From positions 62,001 to 126,000 of the forward strand of contig JAHEIZ010000009.1 in assembly GCA_024639145.1 (NCBI GenBank): a DNA stretch of 64,000 nucleotides, given 5' to 3'. The notes under the pieces were generated by a model that ran no database searches, was not told the DNA's origin, and saw only the letters and a list, made by a program, of their open reading frames with translations. Both the position numbers and the translations under genes were made by a program. The DNA is from Actinomycetes bacterium. Its GTDB lineage: Bacteria; Actinomycetota; Actinomycetes; S36-B12. Shown one piece after another: positions 1 to 7,584 of this stretch (the stretch's first letter is position 1; each line of letters begins with the position of its first letter).

Positions 1-1
1 C

Positions 2-421
2 GACTACGCCATCGAAGACGTCTTCGAGGCCGGCCTCGTGCTAGTTGGCACCGAAGTGAAGTCGCTGCGCGCCGGTCGCGCCACCCTCACCGACGGCTAC
101 GCCTCAATTGATGACGGCGAGGCCTGGCTTCGCGGGGTTCATATCCCCGAATACGACATGGGCACCTGGACGAACCATGAGCCACGCCGTGCTCGCAAGC
201 TCCTGCTGACAAGTGACGAACTGCGCCGCCTTACGGGCAAGATGAAGGAGAGCGGCCTGACGCTCATCCCGCTCAGCCTGTATTTCAAGGACGGCTACGC
301 CAAGGTCGAGATCGCTGTGGCCCGTGGCCGCAAGAACTATGACAAGCGCCAGGCCATTGCCGAGAAGGAATCCAAGCGCGAGGCCGAGCGGGCTACTGGC
401 CGGCGTTCGAAGGGCTACTAA
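2..421 (+). CDS. smpB: SsrA-binding protein SmpB (5'-truncated)
   Basis: SmpB binds tmRNA and brings it to stalled ribosomes for trans-translation. The reading frame is open from base 2 ([11 protein letters not shown]) through the diagnostic [12 protein letters not shown] block, so the N-terminus lies upstream of the window and the GTG at 38 is internal. About 139 codons remain of a protein usually near 155-160 residues. The C-terminal tail is Lys/Arg-rich ([16 protein letters not shown]), as expected for the tail that mimics an mRNA path helix on the ribosome. Its partner RNA ssrA lies about 0.9 kb downstream, separated by a toxin-antitoxin module on the opposite strand. The 3' end overlaps the end of the convergent toxin gene by 29 bp. 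Confidence 0.96.
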   Translation, partial: DYAIEDVFEAGLVLVGTEVKSLRAGRATLTDGYASIDDGEAWLRGVHIPEYDMGTWTNHEPRRARKLLLTSDELRRLTGKMKESGLTLIPLSLYFKDGYAKVEIAVARGRKNYDKRQAIAEKESKREAERATGRRSKGY

Positions 422-821
422 CCTCAATCACCTCGAGGCCTTCGATCAGATCGAAGTCTGAGGCATTCTGCGTGAACAGCGGCAGCTCATGTTGAATTGC
501 CACCGATGCGATCAGCGCATCGAATGCCTTCGCCTTTGTCTTGCGACCGCTCAACCGAAGCTGCGCAGCAACGCGACCGAAGATGCGCGCTGACGTTTCA
601 TCGAAGGGCAGTGGAGTAAATGTTGACTCCACGATCTGCAGCATCGCCTGCCGTGCGCTCTGCTCGGCGGGCTTCTTCGCGATCAACGGGCCGACCGACA
701 GTTCAGCCAGCGTGATCGAGCAGATCTCCGACTCCAGTGGCAGTGAGTCAGTGCCGATCAAGTGCGGCAGATCAACGACAACACTTGTATCGAGCAGACC
801 GTGTGCGTGACGGCCGGTCAT
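393..821 (-). CDS. VapC-like PIN-domain toxin
   Basis: PIN-domain ribonuclease of 142 residues, the likely toxin of a type II toxin-antitoxin pair. The acidic residues expected of the metal site are visible: Asp in LLDTSVVVD near residue 11, Glu in ITLAELSVG near residue 40, Asp in [11 protein letters not shown] and Asp/Asn in FTQNASDFD. It lies directly downstream of a Phd-type antitoxin with a 4-bp ATGA overlap, so the two are probably translationally coupled. VapC toxins characterised elsewhere cut tRNA or rRNA; the target here is unknown. Its 3' end overlaps smpB convergently, an arrangement that could give antisense transcripts over smpB. Confidence 0.88.
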   Translation of the reverse strand: MTGRHAHGLLDTSVVVDLPHLIGTDSLPLESEICSITLAELSVGPLIAKKPAEQSARQAMLQIVESTFTPLPFDETSARIFGRVAAQLRLSGRKTKAKAFDALIASVAIQHELPLFTQNASDFDLIEGLEVIEVSSPSNAGQ

Positions 822-1054
822 AGCGAGAGATCCATGATCTCGCCCATGTCATCGACCAGACCCGCGTATTCGAAGGTCGGGCAGCCCTTGAACACTTTCT
901 CTAACGTCTCGATGCGAACCCCCGGCCCGCGCAGCGGCCGAAGCTCAGCAATGGCCCGACCCTGCCGAGTCACGGTCATGCCCTCGCCCCGCATCACGGC
1001 ATCGAGGACCTCGCCCCCGTTATTGCGTAGATCTCGTACGGTCACTTCCTTCAC
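818..1054 (-). CDS. Phd/YefM-type antitoxin
   Basis: Small 78-residue antitoxin. The N-terminal half (EVTVRDLRNNGGEVLDAV, then VTRQGRAIAEL) is the Phd/YefM fold that binds DNA and dimerises. The C-terminal half (FEYAGLVDDMGEIMD) would wrap the toxin. It starts with GTG at 1054. A -10-like GACTAT ends 6 nt before that GTG, suggesting a leaderless message. A GTCTCAC-TG-GTGAGAC palindrome at 1064-1079 covers this promoter, as expected for an autorepressed pair. The stop overlaps the toxin start. Confidence 0.87.
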   Translation of the reverse strand: MKEVTVRDLRNNGGEVLDAVMRGEGMTVTRQGRAIAELRPLRGPGVRIETLEKVFKGCPTFEYAGLVDDMGEIMDLSL

Positions 1055-1063
1055 CCCCCAATA

Positions 1064-1079
1064 GTCTCACTGGTGAGAC
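1064..1079. promoter_or_regulatory. Palindromic operator of the toxin-antitoxin promoter
   Basis: GTCTCAC and GTGAGAC form a perfect 7-bp inverted repeat with a 2-bp spacer, overlapping the -10-like GACTAT (1061-1066, minus strand). Position and symmetry fit an autoregulatory site for the antitoxin or toxin-antitoxin complex. Function is inferred. Confidence 0.55.
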
Positions 1080-1092
1080 ATCTTGGCAACCC

Positions 1093-1123
1093 TGCCCGAC
1101 CCCTAAATCCTGGGCGTCGGGCA
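1093..1123. other. Inverted repeat between antitoxin promoter and ssrA
   Basis: TGCCCGAC and GTCGGGCA are perfect 8-bp arms around a 15-nt loop. No T-tract follows. It could be a weak terminator insulating ssrA from upstream transcription or a protein site. The stretch 1124-1237 shows nothing else I can name. Confidence 0.3.
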
Positions 1124-1239
1124 CGGCTCTGGAAATAGGGAGAAGGGGGCCTGTGGACGAATGGTCGAAAACAGCGGTTCTGTGTACCGATGACTGCGAC
1201 GAACATTTCGCGATTGCGAGCTCAGGATTTACCATGGAA

Positions 1240-1268
1240 TTGAGCCCAAGGCTCATTGCAATTAGAAA
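1240..1268 (+). promoter_or_regulatory. Putative ssrA promoter
   Basis: TTGAGC (1240-1245) and TAGAAA (1263-1268) are separated by 17 bp and lie 9 bp before the mature tmRNA 5' end at 1278. The match to a sigma-70-type promoter is reasonable but not strong. Confidence 0.4.
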
Positions 1269-1277
1269 ATTCCATAT

Positions 1278-1643
1278 GGGGGTGACAGGTTTCGACGTTC
1301 AGATGTTTTGACCGGAGAAGCGTGTCGAGAATCAAGGTGATCTCGTTAAGCATCCTTGAAAACAAATAACTGCCAAAAACAAGCAGTCTGCTGAGTCCTA
1401 CGCCCTCGCGGCGTAGTACATAGATCAGCCGTCAGCCCAATGCGTCCCCGAATTGGGGTCTGACGTCGCTAGGGGACTCACCAATCGCTCCGGTTACGGG
1501 AGCGGGCGGAAAGCCAAACAGTAACTGGGCCGCTCGATGCAGTGCCGCACGAAGCATTGAGGCCGAGAAGCGATAGCGCGGCTACACACGTAGAAGTACG
1601 GAAGAGGCCTGCACGGACCCGGGTTCGATTCCCGGCACCTCCA
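1278..1643 (+). ncRNA. ssrA: tmRNA (10Sa RNA)
   Basis: Transfer-messenger RNA that rescues stalled ribosomes together with SmpB. The 5' end GGGGGTG (1278-1284) pairs with CACCTCC (1636-1642), leaving the third pair as the G-U wobble that alanyl-tRNA synthetase recognises; A1643 is the discriminator. The CCA tail is not encoded, because CGA follows. The 3' end carries a T-arm GGGTTCGATTCCC. The resume codon is GCC at 1372, and the tag reads AKNKQSAESYALAA up to TAG at 1414-1416, a typical actinobacterial degradation tag. Positions are from hand alignment; the internal pseudoknots were not folded. Confidence 0.95.
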
Positions 1644-1685
1644 CGACGAAAGAGAGAAGGGGAGAGCGCTTGCGCTCTCCCCTTC
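1630..1685 (+). repeat. 56-bp direct repeat copy 1 (ssrA 3' end plus hairpin)
   Basis: This copy includes the last 14 nt of ssrA and the whole terminator hairpin. It matches 1830-1885 at 55 of 56 positions (A1653 versus G1853), exactly 200 bp away. Confidence 0.85.
1656..1685 (+). terminator. Strong hairpin after ssrA
   Basis: GAAGGGGAGAGCGC and GCGCTCTCCCCTTC are perfect 14-bp arms separated by TT, 12 bp past the tmRNA 3' end. It is the likely terminator or processing barrier of ssrA. There is no long T-tract. An identical hairpin recurs at 1856-1885. Confidence 0.7.
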
Positions 1686-1732
1686 CGAATGAGGAGTGGA
1701 GGTCGAGCGCACGCAGTGCGCGACACCTCCAC

Positions 1733-1774
1733 AAATACGAAGACCCAGGGTTGATCCCCTGGGTCTTCGTATTT
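1733..1774. terminator. 18-bp perfect hairpin between the ssrA-tail repeats
   Basis: AAATACGAAGACCCAGGG and its exact complement flank a 6-nt TTGATC loop. The A-run on one side and T-run on the other make it a plausible bidirectional terminator. A weaker inverted repeat (GGAGGT/ACCTCC, 1698-1730) precedes it and a GCTTCGC/GCGAAGC hairpin (1806-1823) follows. Confidence 0.6.
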
Positions 1775-1829
1775 CTGTTGAGTTGAGTTGCGGGAATCGG
1801 GAGGAGCTTCGCGGTAGCGAAGCGACGGA

Positions 1830-1885
1830 TCCCGGCACCTCCACGACGAAAGGGAGAAGGGGAGAGCGCTTGCGCTCTCCCCTTC
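1830..1885 (+). repeat. 56-bp direct repeat copy 2 (att-like ssrA tail duplication)
   Basis: Second copy of the ssrA 3' terminus (TCCCGGCACCTCCA) with the same 14-bp hairpin at 1856-1885. The end of ssrA is a common integrase attachment site, so this could be a leftover att duplication. No integrase gene is present nearby. It also serves as a possible terminator for the convergent gene ending at 1911. Confidence 0.75.
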
Positions 1886-1910
1886 TTGATCAACTTCTGG
1901 CTTGAACCGC

Positions 1911-2684
1911 CTAGTGGCCAACGCAGGTCTGCGGCGTGTTCGTGTCACTGTTCGAACCATCCGGACACGTGGTGTTCGAGAAGGTCGCACCCACGAACGT
2001 GGCGTCAGTGAGGGTGCCCGTGTTGAAACTCGCCCTCGTCAGATTTGCGCCATTGAAGTTGGCCCCAGTCAGGTTCGATCCGTAGAAATTGGTACCTAAC
2101 AGGTTTGTATTCGAAAAGTCAGCATGATTGAAATCAATGGAACCGAGGTTTGAGGAGACTGCTGCGATCCCTGAGAAATTTCCGTGAGCAAAACCCCAGG
2201 GCTGAAAAGTCCCACCTGAGAATTGGCATCCTCGGAAATCTAGTCCAGTGCTGGTTGGAGTGACTTGCGCAAAGGCGCACGTGCCTCCGCTGCCGCCTGA
2301 GCCTGCAGGGCCTTGCGCTCCGACGGGGCCCGCGGGGCCGGTTGCGCCGTCAGCACCCTTGGCGCCTGCGGGGCCTTGCGCTCCGACGGGGCCTGCGGGG
2401 CCTTGGGCGCCAGACGTTCCGTTTGTGCCGTTGATTGCGTTCTTGACGTCGGACTGTAGCGCTGCCACGGCAGAGGTCTTGGCTACCGAGATTGCCGTTT
2501 GGCCTGACGCGCAGCTGCCTCCCGCGGTGACGACCTTGGTTGTGTTGTTGACGCAGAAGGTGACTCCAGAGCCACCGCTACGTGCCTGGGAGTTCGCACT
2601 GAATGCGACGGATGTCCCTGCGCCAACTGCGAGAAGCAGGCCAGCGGCGATGAGACCTGAAGTAAGTGATTTGGCGATTGGCAT
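1911..2684 (-). CDS. Exported collagen-like / pentapeptide-repeat protein
   Basis: A 257-residue secreted protein of unknown function. The start chosen is ATG 2684, preceded by a GGAGG Shine-Dalgarno; upstream codons lack protein-like composition. In order: signal peptide ([10 protein letters not shown] then a hydrophobic stretch to about 30), a C44-C58 module often seen ahead of collagen-like stretches in actinobacteria, sixteen Gly-X-Y triplets at about 86-134 ([16 protein letters not shown] type), and pentapeptide repeats at about 145-237 ([13 protein letters not shown]) forming a predicted right-handed beta-helix. Cys pairs C136/C153 and C240/C254 could be disulfides. It is divergent from a two-component system, whose shared promoter region holds twin palindromes. 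Confidence 0.8.
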   Translation of the reverse strand: MPIAKSLTSGLIAAGLLLAVGAGTSVAFSANSQARSGGSGVTFCVNNTTKVVTAGGSCASGQTAISVAKTSAVAALQSDVKNAINGTNGTSGAQGPAGPVGAQGPAGAKGADGATGPAGPVGAQGPAGSGGSGGTCAFAQVTPTSTGLDFRGCQFSGGTFQPWGFAHGNFSGIAAVSSNLGSIDFNHADFSNTNLLGTNFYGSNLTGANFNGANLTRASFNTGTLTDATFVGATFSNTTCPDGSNSDTNTPQTCVGH

Positions 2685-2768
2685 TGCATCCTCCGAATGA
2701 TGAGAGTGTGAACATCGGCCCCGTGGCGATGACGCTAATGAAACTCGGTGGAACGTGTGCGCGAGCAC

Positions 2769-2800
2769 TACACGTGTACGCGCATTTGGGTACACGTGTA
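2769..2800. promoter_or_regulatory. Twin TACACGTGTA palindromes in a divergent promoter
   Basis: The 10-bp palindrome TACACGTGTA occurs at 2769-2778 and 2791-2800, with centres 22 bp apart (about two helical turns). The second extends to a 12-bp palindrome. They lie between the collagen-like gene (start 2684, minus) and the response regulator (start 2838, plus), an ideal place for cooperative binding of a dimeric regulator. The response regulator itself is the natural candidate; this is inferred. Confidence 0.6.
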
Positions 2801-2837
2801 CCCCCCAAAAATGAGATTCCCCGAAAAGGAGGACGAT

Positions 2838-3518
2838 GTGAACATGTCCCGTGACACCCGACTCCTATACGTGGAGAACGACCCGGTGCTGAGGTCGATG
2901 ATGAGCACAGTGCTTGCGGGACTTCCGGGTATTGAGCTGGTCGAGTCGGTCAGCGGTTCGGTAGAGGCTCTGGAGGTCGACGCCCCGCTCGACGTGGCAC
3001 TGCTCGATTGGGCCCTCGGCCCGGAGTCTCTTAACGGCGTCGAGCTCGGGCATGCCCTGCGCAAGCGCGATGACGACATCGGCATCGTGATCCTCAGCCA
3101 GCACTACGCCTGGGACTTCCATGGAGCGAACGGTCGCATCGACATGGGCTGGTCGTACGTCGAGAAGAGGGTCAACCTCGATACGGAGTACTTGACCAAG
3201 GTCATCAAGGCCACAGCCACGGGGCTCTCCGTGGTCGAGCCGTCGATGGAACGCGGCCGTGCGCCGGAGTCGGCCGAACGCCTCGGCATGCTCACCCCCA
3301 GGCAGCGTCAGATCATGTCGATTGCGGCCACCGGCGTCGATGCCAACGTGATTGCCGAGCGACTCAACATTCGCCCGGTGTCAGTGCGCAAGGAACTCTC
3401 CGAGTGCTATCGAGTGCTCGTGCCCGATGCGGCACCCGGTACTGACCTGCGCACAGCTGCGGTGATCGCCTGGATCGACGGCAAGCGGATGAGCACAATG
3501 GACCCCTATGACCGCTAG
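2838..3518 (+). CDS. LuxR/NarL-type response regulator
   Basis: Cytoplasmic transcription factor of 226 residues. The start chosen is GTG 2838, five bases after an AAGGAGG Shine-Dalgarno; ATG 2844 is an alternative. The N-terminal receiver domain has the acidic cluster ENDP (13-16) and a phospho-acceptor Asp in DVALLDWAL (D57). The C-terminal LuxR helix-turn-helix begins at LTPRQRQIMSIAATG and continues through ANVIAERLNIRPVSVRKEL (about 155-200). The downstream histidine kinase gene overlaps its 3' end by 11 bp. It may regulate its own promoter and the divergent collagen-like gene through the twin palindromes. Confidence 0.88.
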   Translation: MNMSRDTRLLYVENDPVLRSMMSTVLAGLPGIELVESVSGSVEALEVDAPLDVALLDWALGPESLNGVELGHALRKRDDDIGIVILSQHYAWDFHGANGRIDMGWSYVEKRVNLDTEYLTKVIKATATGLSVVEPSMERGRAPESAERLGMLTPRQRQIMSIAATGVDANVIAERLNIRPVSVRKELSECYRVLVPDAAPGTDLRTAAVIAWIDGKRMSTMDPYDR

Positions 3519-4656
3519 CTCACGTGCCTCTCGAGTTGGTCGTGCCATTCGCCAATTCGTTCTAGGCCCGTGGCCACTGCATGTCGGTGCGCTCTGGACA
3601 TTCCTCTCGGTGATGATCCTTGGCGTCACGTGGCGGCTCTTCGGGGCTCAGCCGATGATCGAGCAGCAGGATCCGCTTGGTTCCAGGGTTATCGGAATCC
3701 TCGCCGTGGGCATCCTCGTTCCTGGCGTACTTCTCGTGCCGCTCATCATTTATCGGCTGATTCGAAGGCGCATCACGCAGCGCCCCCCGAAGTGGCCGGA
3801 ATACCTTCTTGCCCTTGCTCTTGCATCGGTTATCTGCGCAATCCTGATGAACCTCCTCTTGCGAAACTCGGACAACTACCAGGACATCCTGAATAACCCT
3901 CGGCTGATCGACACGGCAGTCAGGATCTTCATTCCTGTGTGGTTCATCAATGCGGTGATCGGAACCGTGTTCGCACGTATCAACAAAGAGGCGACCGCAG
4001 CGAAGGACGCCCTGCAGGTGGTCGTGGCTCAGCGACGTCTGCTTCTCGAGTCGGAGGAGCGCGTGCGCGGTCAGGTGGCGTCCTACTTGCACGATCGGGT
4101 GCAGACCGATCTCGTATCGATCGGATTGCGAATTCGAGCTGCTTACAGCCTCGATGCCGACCAAATGAGAGCTGAGCTCGACGGCGCCCTTGACGAGCTC
4201 GAGCGAGTGCGATCGACTGAAGTGCGCAAGGCAAGCAGGCAACTGAGCCCCACCTTGGGTCATGTCACTCTCGTCACGGCGCTGCGTGAACTGGCCGATG
4301 CGTATCTGCCCGGCATGAGGGTGACGATCGTGGAAAGTGATGTGCTGAGCGCCCGACTGCGCGATCAGAACGAGATCTCGCGCGCGACCGGCATCTATCG
4401 CATCTGCGAGCAGGGCCTTCTCAACGCAGCAATTCACGGCCGTTCCTCGGAATGCTTGATCCAGCTCACGCGCACGTCACTTGACGAGGTCACCTTGGTG
4501 TTGAGTGATAACGGCGTTGGTATGCAGGCCGAATCGCTGCAGCCTGGCATGGGCACGACAGTGATCTCGGCGTGGGTTGAGGCGCTCGGCGGGCAGTGGA
4601 GTCTGCAGCCTGCGTCATCAGGGATGACGCTGATTGCCACGTTCCCCTGCGCTTAA
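3508..4656 (+). CDS. NarL-family sensor histidine kinase
   Basis: Membrane sensor kinase of 382 residues, partner of the overlapping response regulator. Four hydrophobic segments lie within about 25-165 and there is no large extracytoplasmic domain, so the signal may be sensed in the membrane. The HisKA_3 phospho-acceptor is the His in LHDRVQ (about residue 195). The ATPase domain has the N-box (EQGLLNAAIHG) and G1 box (DNGVGM). The ATP lid is short, as in NreB/DegS-like kinases. The signal is unknown. The gap 4657-4795 after it shows no feature I can name. Confidence 0.87.
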   Translation: MTASSRASRVGRAIRQFVLGPWPLHVGALWTFLSVMILGVTWRLFGAQPMIEQQDPLGSRVIGILAVGILVPGVLLVPLIIYRLIRRRITQRPPKWPEYLLALALASVICAILMNLLLRNSDNYQDILNNPRLIDTAVRIFIPVWFINAVIGTVFARINKEATAAKDALQVVVAQRRLLLESEERVRGQVASYLHDRVQTDLVSIGLRIRAAYSLDADQMRAELDGALDELERVRSTEVRKASRQLSPTLGHVTLVTALRELADAYLPGMRVTIVESDVLSARLRDQNEISRATGIYRICEQGLLNAAIHGRSSECLIQLTRTSLDEVTLVLSDNGVGMQAESLQPGMGTTVISAWVEALGGQWSLQPASSGMTLIATFPCA

Positions 4657-4795
4657 GCCTTTCGCCTTCAGGTCGCAGGGGAGAACCCTGCCGTACGGGT
4701 ACGACGCTGGATCGGAGAGCTGGATGCTGGGCGACGTTCCAGGCGAACTTCCCACGGAGGGTCCGCAGGCGCGATCGTGGTTGTCGTGGATTGTC

Positions 4796-6334
4796 TTAGG
4801 TGGCCAGAGAGCCTTGTTTCTCTTCCGACTTCTGGCGCCTCATCGCTGCACCGAGCAGCGATGCAGCGACCAAGGCTAATGCTGCCGAGGCGAGGGACTT
4901 CACGTGTAGGGCATCTGCCATCGCCGTCGTGGAGAATTCGCTGACCTCGGTTACTTCGTCCTGAGGTACGCCGACCTGAGCACTTGCGTCGGCGTATGTC
5001 ATCCCGCTGTTGAGGCTCTCTCCGACGGCCACGGAAGTCGTGGCGTCGAGACCGGCTGCCTCGCTCTGAGCCGAGAGTGACGCGTCGTAGGCGCCGATGA
5101 GGAGCGCGCCCATGACCACTGCTGTAACCGCCGACCCGAATGCAGAGGAAGCGCTGCGGAATGCTGACATTGCGCCTGAATGCTCGCTCGGGAGCGCGTT
5201 CATGGATGCGTTGTTGACTGCCACCGCGACACCGGTGGCAACAGCGCCGTAGATGGCCATGATCAGTGAGAGCACGAGAGCCGATTGATCGGCGTTGACG
5301 AAGAGGAAGAGCAGGCACGTGACACCGGAGATCACTGTGCCGAGGACAGCAGTGGTGCGAAGCCCGCGCGCGACGATCACCTTCGGGGCAACTCGCGCGG
5401 CAATGATGCACAGGACCTGAGTCGGGATCATCGCGATGGCGATCTGGATGTCGTCCATACCGAAGATGTTCTGGAAGGCAAGGAAGCCGACGTACCACTG
5501 GTAGGTCAAGGTTCCGATCGCAACGGCGATCAGCATGAGGAACGGGATGCGATCGCTCACTGGTGCCAGGTTCAGGCTCGTGCCGGCCATCTTTCGGCGC
5601 GCAATCATGATGCCGGCGAGGCTCGCGAGTGCAATCGCGGCATAGATGAAGACGGCGAGAGAGAGGCCCGAGGCGCTGAGCTCATTGAGGATGCCTACGG
5701 CCGAGACCAGGAGCATGCCCGCCAGCATGGGGGTGAGGTACTCATCGCGGTTCTCGCTCGGCGATTCCTTCTGGAGTCCGAGGAGCGCAGCGAGGAGTGC
5801 GATGGCGCCGAATACCGTCCATACGAGCGTGGCAGCCCGCCAAGACGCGGCCTCGACAAGCCAGCTGCAGATGAACGGAGTGACCAACGAGATGATCGGC
5901 ATGGCCGTGGCAAGGATGCCGAAGGCGCGAGCTCGGTCGTGCGTGCCGTGGTAGTGCCTGCCGATGACGGCGAAGATCGACACCATCATCATGCTCGTGC
6001 CGGAGGCAGCGACGAGCAATCCGAAATCCATCACAGCAGGCACTGGTGCGACCGTGCAGGCGAGTCCGCCGACCAGCAGGCCGAGGGCTCCCCAGGCCAG
6101 GGTGCGCCGAGCACCAATGCGCTCGGCGAGCAGGCCGGCCAGGAAGACGACGAGTAGTTGCCCGATACTCGGGATCAACTTGAACTGTTCGGTGCCTGAA
6201 CCGTCGAGTCCGAACGATGTCGCGGCCGGGCCGATGATGTAGTTAATGGAGTTGCCGCGGAACACCGCGGCGGCCGCCATGATCCAGAGGATGGCCAATG
6301 TGCCGCGTCGGGCATCGCTCGTGGTTGACGTCAT
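4796..6334 (-). CDS. MFS transporter (DHA2-like drug exporter)
   Basis: Integral membrane permease of 512 residues, probably 14 helices. The N-terminal half has a typical MFS inter-helix motif (LLAERIGARRTLAWG, about 70-85). A polar stretch of roughly 70 residues before the last helix (SEAAGLDATTSVAVGES region) resembles the large external loop of QacA/EmrB-type DHA2 exporters. Substrate cannot be predicted. The start ATG 6334 is supported by a -10-like TAGGTT (6341-6346) exactly 6 nt upstream, suggesting a leaderless message. It stands alone between the two-component system and cspA. Confidence 0.85.
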   Translation of the reverse strand: MTSTTSDARRGTLAILWIMAAAAVFRGNSINYIIGPAATSFGLDGSGTEQFKLIPSIGQLLVVFLAGLLAERIGARRTLAWGALGLLVGGLACTVAPVPAVMDFGLLVAASGTSMMMVSIFAVIGRHYHGTHDRARAFGILATAMPIISLVTPFICSWLVEAASWRAATLVWTVFGAIALLAALLGLQKESPSENRDEYLTPMLAGMLLVSAVGILNELSASGLSLAVFIYAAIALASLAGIMIARRKMAGTSLNLAPVSDRIPFLMLIAVAIGTLTYQWYVGFLAFQNIFGMDDIQIAIAMIPTQVLCIIAARVAPKVIVARGLRTTAVLGTVISGVTCLLFLFVNADQSALVLSLIMAIYGAVATGVAVAVNNASMNALPSEHSGAMSAFRSASSAFGSAVTAVVMGALLIGAYDASLSAQSEAAGLDATTSVAVGESLNSGMTYADASAQVGVPQDEVTEVSEFSTTAMADALHVKSLASAALALVAASLLGAAMRRQKSEEKQGSLAT

Positions 6335-6372
6335 TGCGCAAACCTAATGTGCGCTGACCCCTCTACTACGCC

Positions 6373-6406
6373 AAGAAGGGCCCGGCCAGATGGCCGAGCC
6401 CTTCTT
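6373..6406. terminator. Terminator hairpin downstream of the cold-shock gene
   Basis: AAGAAGGGC-C-CGGCCA and TGGCCG-A-GCCCTTCTT are near-perfect 16-nt arms with a GA loop and one mismatch. It lies between the cspA-like stop (6425) and the MFS start. Confidence 0.7.
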
Positions 6407-6424
6407 GATGTTCGAAGTCTGAAA

Positions 6425-6628
6425 TTAGACGACGCGAACCTTGTCAGCCTGGGGACCCTTGGGGCCCTGGGTGATGTCGAATTCGACAGCCTGGTTCTCG
6501 TCGAGCGAGCGGTAGCCATCGGAGTCGATTGCGGAGTAGTGAACGAAAACGTCCGGTCCGCCGTCAGCCTGCTCGATGAAGCCGAAGCCCTTTTCTGCGT
6601 TGAACCACTTAACGGTGCCTTGTGCCAT
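6425..6628 (-). CDS. Cold-shock domain protein (CspA family)
   Basis: A 67-residue single-stranded nucleic acid chaperone. RNP1 (KGFGFIEQ) and RNP2 (VFVHYSAI) are intact, after the usual [14 protein letters not shown] start. Family members melt RNA structure and affect transcription antitermination and translation. An AAGGAG Shine-Dalgarno lies ahead of ATG 6628. The upstream gap is long (6629-6888, 260 bp), compatible with the structured leader common in csp genes, though I cannot identify a specific cold-box. A hairpin terminator follows. Confidence 0.95.
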   Translation of the reverse strand: MAQGTVKWFNAEKGFGFIEQADGGPDVFVHYSAIDSDGYRSLDENQAVEFDITQGPKGPQADKVRVV

Positions 6629-6888
6629 GGTGCTAAATCTCCTTAACGAAAGACGTGGCAGACGATATGTCCGTCACGCGGTGAAGCCGTATCGCGCCGT
6701 CGTCCTCGTTGGGATTTAGTGCTGACATGCCTTTACCTGGTCTAAGTGTGACGTACATCGGGTGAGATTCCTAACGGTCGGGGGAAATTTGTGGGAATTG
6801 CTGGAAATTTGCCTGCCCAAGGTCCCGTCGGAAGGGCTTCGGACTGAGGAGTAACGGCTATGTGATGCGCTGATGTTATGATGTTGTG

Positions 6889-7101
6889 ATGCGCACTACC
6901 CTCGAGATAGACGATGCCGTGTTGGCTGCTGCCCGGGCATTGAGCCAGTCGACCGGCTCGTCCCTCGGGGCAGCCGTATCGGAATTGGCACGTCGTGGTC
7001 TGGAGCCACGGTTCTCGGACGACGACTTCCCGACCTTCGCCGTCTCCCGTGAGACTGCACCGATGACCCCAGCCCTTGTACGCGAAGCACTCGACGAGTG
7101 A
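6889..7101 (+). CDS. Ribbon-helix-helix antitoxin (VapB-like)
   Basis: Antitoxin of 70 residues. It starts MRTTLEIDDAVLAAARAL, the ribbon-helix-helix pattern of VapB antitoxins; SELARRGLEPR ends the DNA-binding domain and the C-terminal tail would contact the toxin. ATG 6889 is preferred over GTG 6886 because TATGAT (6877-6882) sits exactly 6 nt before it and no Shine-Dalgarno is visible, so the message is probably leaderless. It overlaps the toxin gene by 4 bp (GTGA). Confidence 0.85.
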   Translation: MRTTLEIDDAVLAAARALSQSTGSSLGAAVSELARRGLEPRFSDDDFPTFAVSRETAPMTPALVREALDE

Positions 7102-7529
7102 GGTACCTCCTCGACGTCAATGTGCTGCTCGCACTGGCCTGGCCCAATCACGTTCATCACTCGGCTGCGCGAGCCTGGTTTGCTTCGTCACAGATGTCTG
7201 ACTGGTTGACCTGCGGAGTGAGCGAATCAGGCTTCATTCGGGTGTCGAGCAATATGCGCGTGACACCTGATGCGCGCACTCCAGGTGAGGCCGCACTCCT
7301 ACTTCATCGCATCTGCTCGCTCGCGGGGCACGAATTCGTGAGCGACTCCGTGAGCCTTGCCGCTGCACATCAAGTGTTGGGCGAAATGGCGCATTCAAGC
7401 TCCGAGGTTACCGATGCGCACCTGATCCTCATTGCACGCAATGCCCGTGCGAACTTCGTGACCTTCGATCGGCGGGCAGCCGAAATAGCGGCCGCCCATG
7501 ACGTGACACCGGTGTTGCTCACCCTTTGA
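7098..7529 (+). CDS. VapC-family PIN-domain toxin
   Basis: A 143-residue PIN ribonuclease, second toxin in the window and unrelated in detail to the one beside smpB. The acidic residues are visible: Asp in LLDVNVLLAL, Glu in CGVSESGFIRV, Asp in VTDAHLILIA and Asp in FVTFDRRA. The hydrophobic LALAWPNHVHH start resembles mycobacterial VapC toxins. It starts with GTG 7098, overlapping the antitoxin stop, so translation is coupled. Confidence 0.88.
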   Translation: MRYLLDVNVLLALAWPNHVHHSAARAWFASSQMSDWLTCGVSESGFIRVSSNMRVTPDARTPGEAALLLHRICSLAGHEFVSDSVSLAAAHQVLGEMAHSSSEVTDAHLILIARNARANFVTFDRRAAEIAAAHDVTPVLLTL

Positions 7530-7584
7530 TAGTTGCCTTGCATTCCATGGGCCCCAATCCTCACGTGCGCGGTAGTCTCCTGGC

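Noticed and set aside
1630-1885. Possible CRISPR-like array in the ssrA tail
   Set aside because: Only two full copies, 200 bp apart, with hairpins rather than unique spacers, and no cas genes.
1478-1990. Open reading frames up to 170 codons across ssrA and its hairpin tail, both strands
   Set aside because: They overlap the tmRNA and perfect hairpins; the composition is Arg/Ser-rich and mirrors RNA structure rather than a protein.
2248-2700. Proline-rich 150-codon frame opposite the collagen-like gene
   Set aside because: Pro/Ala-rich translation is the antisense of Gly-X-Y codons; no start context or domain.
5285-6157. 290-codon plus-strand frame opposite the MFS transporter
   Set aside because: Charged low-complexity translation typical of the antisense of a high-GC membrane-protein gene; the MFS frame has clear helices and motifs.
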